Assembly (NCBI RefSeq): GCF_000175215.2
Contig: NC_014817.1
Span: forward strand, 586,501 to 650,500
DNA: 64,000 nt
Direction: 5' to 3'
Origin: Asticcacaulis excentricus CB 48
GTDB lineage: Bacteria > Pseudomonadota > Alphaproteobacteria > Caulobacterales > Caulobacteraceae
Positions within the stretch are counted from its first letter, which is position 1, and each line of letters opens with the position of its first letter. Below the pieces are notes generated by a model. It searched no databases. It had not been told where the DNA came from and saw only the letters and a program-made list of their open reading frames with translations. Shown one piece after another: positions 1-7,147 of this stretch. The translations under genes were made by a program, and so were the position numbers.

Positions 1-1
1 G

Positions 2-775
2 GCGGGCGATATTTTTCAGGTGGTGCCGTCGCATCGTTTCGAAGCACCGTTCGACCTTGACCCGTTCGCCTTCTATCGGTCACTGCGCCGTCAGAACCCG
101 TCGCCCTACCTCTTCTATCTCGACTTCGGTAATTTCCAGTTGGCCGGATCGTCGCCGGAAATTCTCGTGCGGGTGCGTGACGGTAAGCTGACCATCCGCC
201 CGATCGCCGGTACGCGTCCGCGCGGCAAGACGCCGGAAGAGGACAAGGCGCTGGAGGCGGAACTGCTGGCCGATCCGAAGGAATTGTCCGAACACCTGAT
301 GCTGCTCGATCTGGGCCGCAACGATGTGGGTCGCGTGGCCAAACCAGCCAGCGTGCGCGTGACGCAGAAATTCTATATTGAGCGCTATAGCCACGTCATG
401 CACATCGTCTCGAACGTCGAAGGCGACGCTCCGGAGAATCTCGATCCGGTCGATGCCCTTCTGGCCGCTCTACCGGCCGGGACGTTGTCGGGCGCGCCAA
501 AAGTGCGGGCCATGGAGATTATCGACGAACTGGAGTCGGTCAAACGCGGCGTCGGCTATGCCGGGGGCGTTGGCTATATCTCCGGCTCAGGTTCGCTGGA
601 CGTGTGTATCGTGCTGCGTACGGCCCTGTTCAAGGACGAAAAAATCTATGTGCAGGCCGGAGCCGGCGTGGTTGCCGACAGTGTGCCGCTCACCGAATAT
701 CAGGAAACCGTGCACAAGGCGTCGGCCTTGATCAAGGCCGCCTCGGAAGCCTGGCGTTACAAGCAGGGCAACTGA
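2..775 (+). CDS. trpE: Anthranilate synthase component I, C-terminal part (cut by window start)
   Basis: This is the chorismate-binding domain of TrpE, which with the TrpG glutamine amidotransferase converts chorismate to anthranilate in tryptophan synthesis. The frame is already open at base 2 (AGDIFQVVPS), so the start lies outside the window; 257 residues are visible. Family motifs are PIAGTRPRG, ELSEHLMLLDLGRNDVGR, SHVMHIVSNV, LPAGTLSGAPK and AGGVGYIS near the C-terminus. The gene ends at TGA and is followed at once by a gene on the other strand, so no trpG or trpD follows directly. Isochorismate or aminodeoxychorismate synthases share this fold, but the GRNDVGR and LSGAPK context fits TrpE best. 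Confidence 0.95.
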   Translation, partial: AGDIFQVVPSHRFEAPFDLDPFAFYRSLRRQNPSPYLFYLDFGNFQLAGSSPEILVRVRDGKLTIRPIAGTRPRGKTPEEDKALEAELLADPKELSEHLMLLDLGRNDVGRVAKPASVRVTQKFYIERYSHVMHIVSNVEGDAPENLDPVDALLAALPAGTLSGAPKVRAMEIIDELESVKRGVGYAGGVGYISGSGSLDVCIVLRTALFKDEKIYVQAGAGVVADSVPLTEYQETVHKASALIKAASEAWRYKQGN

Positions 776-776
776 G

Positions 777-1052
777 TCACTTAAGGTCTGAGGGGCTGGC
801 CGACAACTGAAAGCCGCCCTCAGTGCCCGAATCGACCGCCTTGCTGACGACAGGCGTTGGCTCCGCCTTGTTATGCGACATGACCGGGCCGACCAGCATA
901 GACGCCGCCAGCCATAGTCCCGAAACGGCAAACGCCGCCGAGGCCATCAGCGCCTTGAAGATCGACGGTGTCCGCTCTACGCGCTTATCGAGCAGCAGAC
1001 GCGCCTGTTCCAGCGGCGGCAAATTATCATTAATGGCGGGCGCATGAGGCAT
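777..1052 (-). CDS. Small single-pass membrane protein of unknown function
   Basis: A 91-residue protein I do not recognise. Residues about 32-58 form one hydrophobic helix (LMASAAFAVSGLWLAASMLV); the N-terminal part is charged, as in an inner-membrane anchor with the N-terminus inside, and the C-terminal 35 residues are polar and low in complexity. It starts at ATG 1052 and is convergent with trpE, with one base between the two stops. No catalytic motif is visible. The intact frame and plausible membrane topology argue for a real gene, but it is short. Confidence 0.6.
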   Translation of the reverse strand: MPHAPAINDNLPPLEQARLLLDKRVERTPSIFKALMASAAFAVSGLWLAASMLVGPVMSHNKAEPTPVVSKAVDSGTEGGFQLSASPSDLK

Positions 1053-1120
1053 GATCAGAGCCTTCTGAGCTGATTCTGGTCAGGTTTGAATTCTGCGCCC
1101 GCTATGGTTAACGAGGTGTA

Positions 1121-1233
1121 ATCATCCCGCTTTAGAGCGCTACCCGATAAAGTGGGAACCACTTTTCGGAAAAATTGCGCGACAAAACAGAAATTTAGAG
1201 CGGGATGGTGCTTCTATCTAAAATCATCCCGCT
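1121..1233. repeat. Intergenic inverted-repeat element reaching into the ybaL 3' end
   Basis: The word ATCATCCCGCT occurs at 1121-1131 and 1223-1233 and in inverted form at 1199-1208, so the last two can form a hairpin across 1199-1233. Between them lies a second palindrome, AAAGTGG-GAA-CCACTTT, at about 1149-1165, followed by TTCGG. From memory, this layout resembles repetitive intergenic elements of Rhizobiales and Caulobacterales. The right copy contains the stop codon and last two codons of the antiporter gene that ends at 1224. Confidence 0.65.
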
Positions 1234-2933
1234 CCAGGACTGAAACGATCCAGCACATGGCGCGTGATATTGCGCGCCAGTTCCTCTTCACCAAAGAAGA
1301 CCGTCCCCATCTGCGCCTGTTGCAGGAAGTGCATCTCTTCTTCGCTATGGGTGCGCAGCACAACCTCTATGGCCGGATTGACGCGTCGCGCGGCTTCGAC
1401 CATCAGGTGGATATCGACCAGATCAGGCGTCGCCACCAGCAACATGGCGGCGTGATGGATGTGAGCCTGCACCAGCACCTCCGGTTCGACGGCATCGCCG
1501 TAAACGGCGGCCTTACCATTTTCGCGCAGGTCCTCCACGCGCTCGCGGTTCTGCTCAACCACCACATAGGCGATGCCCTGCCCGTCCAGAGTGGCCGCGA
1601 TACGCTTGCCGACGCGGCCATAGCCAACCAGCACCACCTGTCCTTTCAGATAGCGCGCCTCTGTCGTCTGCGGCAGTTCGGACAGCACGTCCTCGCGCCG
1701 CTCATGCCGCCGCGCCAACTCAGAATGGGCCAGAACCCAGCGCGTCAGAGGGGCAATGGCCGCAAACAGGAAGGGATTGAGCGCAATGGACACCAGCGCC
1801 CCGGCCAGAAGCAGGCTCATCCCCGATTGCGGCAATATGCCAAGAGACAGCCCCAACCCACCGAGAATAAAGGAAAATTCGCCGATCTGGGCCAGACTAG
1901 CCGCCACGGTAAAGGCGGTGTTGAGCGGATAGCGGAAAACCAGCACCAAAGCCGCCGCCGCCAGCCCCTTACCGACAATTATGATACCGACGACGGCCAG
2001 AACCTCCATCGGGTGTTCGATCAGCACCATCGGGTCGAACAACATGCCGACCGACACAAAGAACAGCACCGAGAAGGCGTCGCGCAACGGCAGGGATTCT
2101 TCGGCGGCGCGGTGGCTGAATTTCGACTCGCGCATCACCATGCCGGCGAAGAAGGCCCCCAACGCGAATGACACGCTGAACAGTTCTGACGCCCCCCAGG
2201 CAATGGTGATGGCCGCCGCGATGACCGACAGGGTGAACAGTTCGCGCGAGCCGGTCTTTGAAATCTGCCACAATATCCACGGAAACACCTTGCGCCCGGC
2301 CAGCATCATCAGCGCAATAAAGGCCCCGACGCTGAGCAGGGTCTGACCGATGGTGACCCACAGATTGCCGGTCGGCGCACTCCCCGTAGAACCATTACTT
2401 TCCAGAAGATGCGCCAGTGGCGGCAGCACGACCAGCACCAGCACCGTCACCAGATCCTCAACCACCAGCCAGCCGACGGCGATGCGGCCGTTCATGCTGT
2501 CGATGGCGTTGCGCGCTTCGAGTGCCTTCAGCAGCACGACCGTAGAAGCACAGGAGAGAGACAACCCAAAGACAAGCGCCGCCCCGATGCCCCAATCCCA
2601 GCCCCAGTGCGCCAGCGCAAAGCCCAGACAGGTGGCCAGCGACATCTGCACAATCGCTCCCGGCAGGGCGATCTTGCGCACCGACATCAGATCGCCCAGC
2701 GAAAAATGCAGCCCAACCCCAAACATCAGCAGCATGACGCCGATTTCCGAAAGCTGCGCGGCAATATGTGTATCCGCCACAAAACCCGGCGTGGACGGTC
2801 CGATCAGGATTCCGGCCAGCAGGTAGCCGACCAGCGCGGGCAGTTTGATTTTCTCGGCCAGAAAGCCAAACAGCAACGCCAGACCGAATCCGGACGCAAG
2901 GGTGGTAATAAGAGAAATATTATGGTGGTCCAT
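1224..2933 (-). CDS. ybaL: Kef/YbaL-type cation:proton antiporter with RCK (TrkA-N) domain
   Basis: An inner-membrane monovalent cation/proton antiporter of the CPA2 family (569 residues). Residues 1-395 are about 12-13 hydrophobic helices, with VGYLLAGILIGPSTPG and SLSCASTVVLLKALE typical of the Na/H exchanger domain. From about residue 412 a cytoplasmic RCK/TrkA-N domain follows, with the Rossmann motif VLVGYGRVGKRIAATLDGQG. Length and domain order match YbaL/KefB proteins. The ion, potassium or sodium, cannot be told from sequence. The final residues and the stop are encoded by an intergenic repeat copy, so the C-terminal tail differs from what the ancestral gene may have had. It starts at ATG 2933 and is divergent from the symporter gene at 3259. 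Confidence 0.9.
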   Translation of the reverse strand: MDHHNISLITTLASGFGLALLFGFLAEKIKLPALVGYLLAGILIGPSTPGFVADTHIAAQLSEIGVMLLMFGVGLHFSLGDLMSVRKIALPGAIVQMSLATCLGFALAHWGWDWGIGAALVFGLSLSCASTVVLLKALEARNAIDSMNGRIAVGWLVVEDLVTVLVLVVLPPLAHLLESNGSTGSAPTGNLWVTIGQTLLSVGAFIALMMLAGRKVFPWILWQISKTGSRELFTLSVIAAAITIAWGASELFSVSFALGAFFAGMVMRESKFSHRAAEESLPLRDAFSVLFFVSVGMLFDPMVLIEHPMEVLAVVGIIIVGKGLAAAALVLVFRYPLNTAFTVAASLAQIGEFSFILGGLGLSLGILPQSGMSLLLAGALVSIALNPFLFAAIAPLTRWVLAHSELARRHERREDVLSELPQTTEARYLKGQVVLVGYGRVGKRIAATLDGQGIAYVVVEQNRERVEDLRENGKAAVYGDAVEPEVLVQAHIHHAAMLLVATPDLVDIHLMVEAARRVNPAIEVVLRTHSEEEMHFLQQAQMGTVFFGEEELARNITRHVLDRFSPGAG

Positions 2934-3258
2934 CGGTCGCCTTTAGAGTTTGAGAACAGAAAAGGCCCGCAATCCGGCGGCACAAGCGCGCCGTCGCCGA
3001 GGAGACATGCTGAATTACGGATTAGGTTAAACGTCAAGGTTTAAGCGAATAATGTCAAGCCTTCATATATAGAAAATCTATACTGAGGTGGATACAGGTG
3101 CTATTGCGCAAGAACACGTCACATGCAAACCTTTGACTATAGCGCGGTTATGGGCTTGCAAATACAAAATGAACATTGTTCAAATTGAAAGCGCGTGGTA
3201 TGTTGCCGCAAACGGCAATCTGGCCGAACTCACAAAAGACGGGCTCACAGGGGGTGCC
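2934..3258. other. Divergent intergenic region between ybaL and the MFS gene
   Basis: A 325-bp region without a convincing gene. It holds promoters for both neighbours, a 15-bp palindrome TATAGAAAATCTATA at 3068-3082, and the GAACATTGTTC palindrome described separately. A frame open upstream of the symporter start (from 3088) is not supported, because the family N-terminus begins at ATG 3259. Confidence 0.5.
3170..3182. promoter_or_regulatory. Palindromic operator candidate (TGAACATTGTTCA) before MFS gene
   Basis: TGAACA-T-TGTTCA is a perfect 6-1-6 inverted repeat. It overlaps a possible -35 (TTGTTC, 3176-3181) placed 17 bp before TATGTT (3199-3204). The same palindrome with A as central base stands at 12743-12757. 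The form is typical of TetR-family operators; no TetR gene lies in the window, so the regulator is unknown. Confidence 0.5.
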
Positions 3259-4614
3259 ATGTCAACCAAACACGTTACCTGGCCACGCCTGCTCGCCTTT
3301 TGCGGGCCGTGCATCCCGTTCGCGGCGCTGGGCCTCCCTCTCTCGGTAACCCTGTCGGAATATTACGTCACCTATATAGGCATCAGCCTATGGATGGTCG
3401 GCGTGGTGTTTATGGCCGTCAAGCTGATCGACATTGCCGTTGATCCCGTCATCGGCTGGGCGATGGATCGCACCCGCACCCGCTTCGGGCGGTTCAAGCT
3501 GTGGATGGCTCTGTGCCTGCCGGTGCTGTTCGTTTCCACCGGCTTCATGTTTCTGGCCCCGCAGGGCGCTTCGGCGCTGTATCTCGGTATCTGGCTGCTG
3601 GTCATCTACGTCGGCTTCTCAATGGCGGCACTCAGCCAGTCGAGTTGGGGCAGCGTCCTGACCGACGACTATGACGAGCGCACCAAGGTTTTTGCCTTCT
3701 GGCAGATCGGCAATATTGTCGGCCTCCTGTGTGTGGCCCTGATCCCCGTGGTGGCGCAGGCCATCGGCCAGACCTATCAGACCGGCGTGCAGTGGATGGG
3801 TATTTTCATCATGATCACCCTGCCCCTGACCATCGGTATCGCTTTGTGGATCGTACCGGAAAAGATGTCCGACGCGCCCACGCATGAGGTGCGGCTGGCG
3901 GCCTATTTCGACATGATCCGCCGCCCGAACGTTATCCGGGTGTTGCTGGCTGACCTGCTTATGGGGCTGGCGCCGGGCATTATGGGGGCGTTGTTCTTCT
4001 TCTACTTCATGCAGACCAAGGGGCTGACGCGCTTTGAATGCACCATCGCCATGCTGCTGTATTTCGTGGCCGGCCTTGTGGGCGCGCCTCTGTGGAACTG
4101 GGCTTCAAAGCGCTTTTCCAAGCATCGCACCCTGATCGCCTCGGCCATTATCTTCGCCGTCGTCTACAGCGGGCTGGCCTTCGTGCCAGCGAATAACTTC
4201 CCGGTCATGGCCGTGGCGGTGTTTCTGGCCGGCATCCCCTACGCCGCCTATCTGCTGCTGACGCGCTCGCTGATGGCGGACATTGGTGACGAGGTATTGC
4301 TGGAAACCGGCCACGATCAGAAGGGCACGCTGATGTCGATTCTGTCGGCCACGACCAAGCTCGGCTACGCTTTTTCGGTGCTCACCCTGTCGGCTCTGGC
4401 CCTGCTGGGCTTCGATAACAAGGCGGCGCACAACACGCCCGAAGCCCTGTTCTGGGTCGAAGCCTTTTTTATCGGCCTGCCGGTCATTTTTCTTTTGCTT
4501 GGCGCGTGGGCAATGACATCCTATGACCTGACGCCACAACGCTATGCCGCCATTCAGGCGGCGTTGAAAGCAAAAGGTTTATCCCGTGACCCAGGCTCCC
4601 CCCGCCCCCATTGA
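3259..4614 (+). CDS. GPH/MFS-type glycoside-cation symporter
   Basis: A 451-residue inner-membrane transporter with about 12 helices. The start VTWPRLLAFCGPCIPFAALGLP and the loop DPVIGWAMDRTRTRFGRFK match the glycoside-pentoside-hexuronide:cation symporter branch (MelB-like) of the major facilitator superfamily; the DxxxGxxxDRTxTRxGRxR motif in loop 2-3 is diagnostic. I chose ATG 3259 because the family signature begins right after it; a longer frame upstream has no similarity. The substrate cannot be read from the sequence but a sugar or glycoside is likely. Its 3' end overlaps mazG by 29 bp, so the two are probably cotranscribed. A palindrome at 3170 suggests repressor control. Confidence 0.85.
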   Translation: MSTKHVTWPRLLAFCGPCIPFAALGLPLSVTLSEYYVTYIGISLWMVGVVFMAVKLIDIAVDPVIGWAMDRTRTRFGRFKLWMALCLPVLFVSTGFMFLAPQGASALYLGIWLLVIYVGFSMAALSQSSWGSVLTDDYDERTKVFAFWQIGNIVGLLCVALIPVVAQAIGQTYQTGVQWMGIFIMITLPLTIGIALWIVPEKMSDAPTHEVRLAAYFDMIRRPNVIRVLLADLLMGLAPGIMGALFFFYFMQTKGLTRFECTIAMLLYFVAGLVGAPLWNWASKRFSKHRTLIASAIIFAVVYSGLAFVPANNFPVMAVAVFLAGIPYAAYLLLTRSLMADIGDEVLLETGHDQKGTLMSILSATTKLGYAFSVLTLSALALLGFDNKAAHNTPEALFWVEAFFIGLPVIFLLLGAWAMTSYDLTPQRYAAIQAALKAKGLSRDPGSPRPH

Positions 4615-5383
4615 TGCGCTGATCGAGGTGATGAATCGCCTGCGGGCCAGGGACGGCGGCTGTCCGTGGGATCTGGCCCAGACCTTTGACACGATTGCCC
4701 CCTACACGATCGAAGAGTCTTATGAGGTGGCCGACGCCATAGCGCGCAAGGACATGCGCGACCTGAAGGAAGAACTGGGCGACCTGCTGTTTCAGGTGGT
4801 CTTCCATAGCCATCTGGCCAAGGAACAAGGGCTGTTCGATTTCGACGACGTGGCTCTGGCCATGACGGACAAGCTGATCCGCCGCCACCCGCACGTCTTT
4901 GGGGAGGCCGGGGACCGCACCGCCGATGAACAGAACGCCGCCTGGGAGGTGCAGAAGGCCGCCGAGCGCAAGGCCAAGGCCAAGCACGGCATTCTCGACG
5001 ACGTGCCCGTGGGCCTGCCCGCCCTCACCCGCGCCGCCAAGCTGACCAAACGCGCGGCCCGCGTCGGCTTCGACTGGCCGTCACTTGATGATGTGCTGGA
5101 CAAGCTGGAGGAAGAGGTCGCCGAGCTGAAGGTCGAACTGGCGGCGAGCGATTACGAAAAGGCCAAGGCCGAGCTAGGCGACATCCTGTTCGTCATCGCC
5201 AATCTGGCGCGCAAGATAGACACGGAGCCCGAAGACGCCCTGCGCGGCACCAATGCCAAGTTTGTGCGCCGATTTGAGATGATCGAGGCCGAGCTGGCGA
5301 AACTGGGCAAGACACCGGAACAGTCCAACCTCGCCGAAATGGACGCCTTGTGGAACAAGGCCAAGCAGGCCGAGCGCACATGA
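4586..5383 (+). CDS. mazG: Nucleoside triphosphate pyrophosphohydrolase MazG
   Basis: MazG hydrolyses (d)NTPs to NMP and pyrophosphate and helps cleanse the nucleotide pool. The 265-residue protein has the usual two MazG folds: the first near residues 20-130, with CPWDLAQT, EESYEVADAI and EELGDLLFQVVFH, the second near 165-235, with LEEEVAELKVEL and ELGDILFVIANLARKI, carrying the metal-binding ExxE and ExxD pattern. Translation starts at GTG 4586, inside the end of the upstream symporter gene, and the stop overlaps the next start as ATGA. Such tight packing suggests a three-gene transcription unit of unrelated functions. Confidence 0.94.
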   Translation: MTQAPPAPIDALIEVMNRLRARDGGCPWDLAQTFDTIAPYTIEESYEVADAIARKDMRDLKEELGDLLFQVVFHSHLAKEQGLFDFDDVALAMTDKLIRRHPHVFGEAGDRTADEQNAAWEVQKAAERKAKAKHGILDDVPVGLPALTRAAKLTKRAARVGFDWPSLDDVLDKLEEEVAELKVELAASDYEKAKAELGDILFVIANLARKIDTEPEDALRGTNAKFVRRFEMIEAELAKLGKTPEQSNLAEMDALWNKAKQAERT

Positions 5384-6207
5384 TGTTGCGTAGCTCCGTC
5401 GAAATCTACGATCTGCAAAGCCGTCAGAGCCGTGTCGTCTTTCAGGGACCAGAGCTATGGGAGTCACCGCATTTCACACCGGACGGTGCGGCCCTGATCC
5501 TCAATAGCGAAGGGCGTATTTACCACCTGCCCCTTGATAGCAAACCACAAGCGATCGACACGGGCTTTGCCGTCCGCTGCAATAATGACCACGGCCTGAC
5601 GCCGGACGGTCAGACCCTGCTGATTACCGATAAAGCCGAATACGACCGCGCGTGCATCTATGCCGTCCCTTTGTGTGGCGGCACCCCGCAGCGCGTGTCG
5701 GTGCATATGTCTTCCTATTACCACGGTATTTCTGCCGATGGGGCGTGGATCACCTATACCGGCATCCATCAGAAAGACGTCTTTGGTATCTATATCAGCC
5801 GAATCGACGGGTCTGACGAACGCGCTCTGATCGTCGGCGACGCCCTTCACGACGGGCCGGACTTTTCCACCGATGGGGAGTGGATATGGTTCAATTCCAA
5901 CCGCTCCGGTCAGATGCAACTGTGGCGTATTCGCCGGGACGGCCGCGAGCTTCAGCGCATGAGCGACAGCCCCTATGCCGACTGGTTCCCACACCCATCG
6001 CCCGACGACCGTCATGTCCTTTGGCTGTCCTATGATTCGTCGGTTGGCCGCGACCACCCGCGTGACCAAACGGTACGCCTGCGCCTGATGCCTGCCGAAG
6101 GTGGCGAAGCCGAGACGCTATTTGAACTGTTCGGCGGTCAGGGGACGATGAATGTCCCCAACTGGGCTCCGGACGGACAAAGCTTCGCGTTTGTGCGGTA
6201 TTTTTAG
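5380..6207 (+). CDS. TolB-like beta-propeller (WD40-like/PD40) protein
   Basis: A 275-residue protein built of PD40 repeats as found in TolB: HFTPDGAALILNSEGRIYHL, LTPDGQTLLITDKAE, ISADGAWITYTG, FSTDGEWIWFNSNRSGQMQLW and PDGQSFAFVRYF recur every 40-45 residues, enough for about six blades. There is no signal peptide when starting at ATG 5380, which overlaps the mazG stop as ATGA; so unlike periplasmic TolB it is probably cytoplasmic. Proteins of this kind are often annotated as biopolymer transporter TolB or as part of oligogalacturonate-lyase-like groups, but no catalytic site is evident. The role is unknown. Confidence 0.75.
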   Translation: MMLRSSVEIYDLQSRQSRVVFQGPELWESPHFTPDGAALILNSEGRIYHLPLDSKPQAIDTGFAVRCNNDHGLTPDGQTLLITDKAEYDRACIYAVPLCGGTPQRVSVHMSSYYHGISADGAWITYTGIHQKDVFGIYISRIDGSDERALIVGDALHDGPDFSTDGEWIWFNSNRSGQMQLWRIRRDGRELQRMSDSPYADWFPHPSPDDRHVLWLSYDSSVGRDHPRDQTVRLRLMPAEGGEAETLFELFGGQGTMNVPNWAPDGQSFAFVRYF

Positions 6208-6254
6208 TCTCTGCCCCAGAAAGCCATAGATGCAGCGCTCGCATCCGTATTTTG

Positions 6255-6369
6255 GGAACCCCAGATTACACAGATTTCACAGATTGGCGCTTCGCGCCCA
6301 GGGTGTTGGGGACACGCTCTGCGTTTCCTTCAGGACGCTGATAATCTGTGCCATCTGTGTAATCTGTGG
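6255..6369. repeat. CACAGATT/AATCTGTG inverted-repeat element, copy 1
   Basis: The left arm (6256-6285) has CAGATTACACAGATTTCACAGATT and the right arm (6343-6369) the inverted words AATCTGTG, ATCTGTGT and AATCTGTGG. Inside the left half lies ATTGGCGCTTCGCGC (6283-6297), which is found inverted in the copy at 33117-33228. The element therefore folds into a long stem of repeated octamers. A related ATCTGTGG stands at 6410-6417. It sits between two co-directional genes. Confidence 0.7.
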
Positions 6370-6440
6370 CTTCTCTTTAAACCTCGCCCCCACCCAAATC
6401 GTCTATGCCATCTGTGGAAATGCTTTATATACAAAGTCTT

Positions 6441-6503
6441 AATAAATAATTGCATTTTGCAACTCACAGACATAAATTTCAAAACGCAATTCAATAAATA
6501 ATT
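6441..6503. promoter_or_regulatory. AT-rich control region with palindrome and direct repeat before HxlR gene
   Basis: AATAAATAATT occurs at 6441-6451 and again at 6493-6503, 52 bp apart or about five helix turns. Between them is the palindrome TTGCA-TTT-TGCAA (6450-6462). HxlR-type repressors usually bind palindromic sites at their own promoters, so this is a candidate autoregulatory region; this is inference from position. Confidence 0.4.
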
Positions 6504-6565
6504 CACTTGTTATCTGCTATTCATTTTGGCATCCGATTTCAGAACGTCATCGAAAGCCCGCTGCC

Positions 6566-7147
6566 ATGGTCAAAACGGCTCAAGCTCCAGTCAAACCCGC
6601 CGCGACCTTCGGCCGTCGCCAGGCCCCCAAGCCCGCGCCTAAGGCGGTCAAAGAAACGGCCAAAGACGCCGCGCGCGGCACACGGTCCAAATGCCCGATC
6701 AATCTGCTGCTGGAGGCGGTGGGGGACTCGTGGTCACTGCTGATCATCCGCGACCTGATGTTCAAAGGCCGTTCGACCTACAAGGCCTTCCTCAATGCCG
6801 AGGAAAAGATCGCCACCAATATTCTGGCCGACCGCCTGTCGAAGCTGGAAAGCGCCGGGCTGATCTCCAAGGCCACCGACCCGGACGATGCACGCAAATA
6901 CATCTATCGCCTGACCGAAAAAGGCGCCGACCTCGCCCCTGTTCTGGTCGAGATGATGCTGTGGTCGAACAAGTACCATATCACCGACACGCCCAAGGAT
7001 TTTCTGGCCAGCCTGCAAAAGAACAAGACGGCCTTCACCACACGCATTGTACGCGACGTAGCGACGGCCTCGCCGGCGAAGCCCGTCACACCCACGCCCA
7101 AAATCGAGCCGAAAGAGGAAACCCTCAACCTTTTCGACGGCTTCTGA
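6566..7147 (+). CDS. HxlR-family winged-helix transcriptional regulator
   Basis: A 193-residue DNA-binding protein. After a basic, Ala/Lys/Pro-rich N-terminal tail (residues 1-45) it has the HxlR core: KCPINLLLEAVGDSWSLLII, then RDLMFKGRSTYKAF, ISxxxLADRLSKLESAGLI-like helix-turn-helix and the wing DARKYIYRLTEKGADL. The conserved Cys at the start of the core (residue about 50) is the thiol that many HxlR proteins use to sense electrophiles or redox state. The C-terminal tail (150-193) is unusual and unassigned. The next gene starts immediately after its stop (TGAGTG), so it probably regulates or shares a transcript with the ABC transporter genes that follow. Confidence 0.85.
   Translation: MVKTAQAPVKPAATFGRRQAPKPAPKAVKETAKDAARGTRSKCPINLLLEAVGDSWSLLIIRDLMFKGRSTYKAFLNAEEKIATNILADRLSKLESAGLISKATDPDDARKYIYRLTEKGADLAPVLVEMMLWSNKYHITDTPKDFLASLQKNKTAFTTRIVRDVATASPAKPVTPTPKIEPKEETLNLFDGF

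Larger units (their letters stand above)
6208..6565. other. Intergenic region before the HxlR gene
   Basis: 358 bp without a gene. It contains the inverted-repeat element at 6255-6369 and, nearer the HxlR start, an AT-rich control region of about 90 bp (6440-6530) with a palindrome and a direct repeat listed separately. Confidence 0.5.

Noticed and set aside
3020..3050. TTAA-spaced words resembling a CtrA site upstream of the MFS gene
   Set aside because: The two TTAA words are separated by 10 rather than 7 bp, so the CtrA consensus (TTAA-N7-TTAA) is not met.
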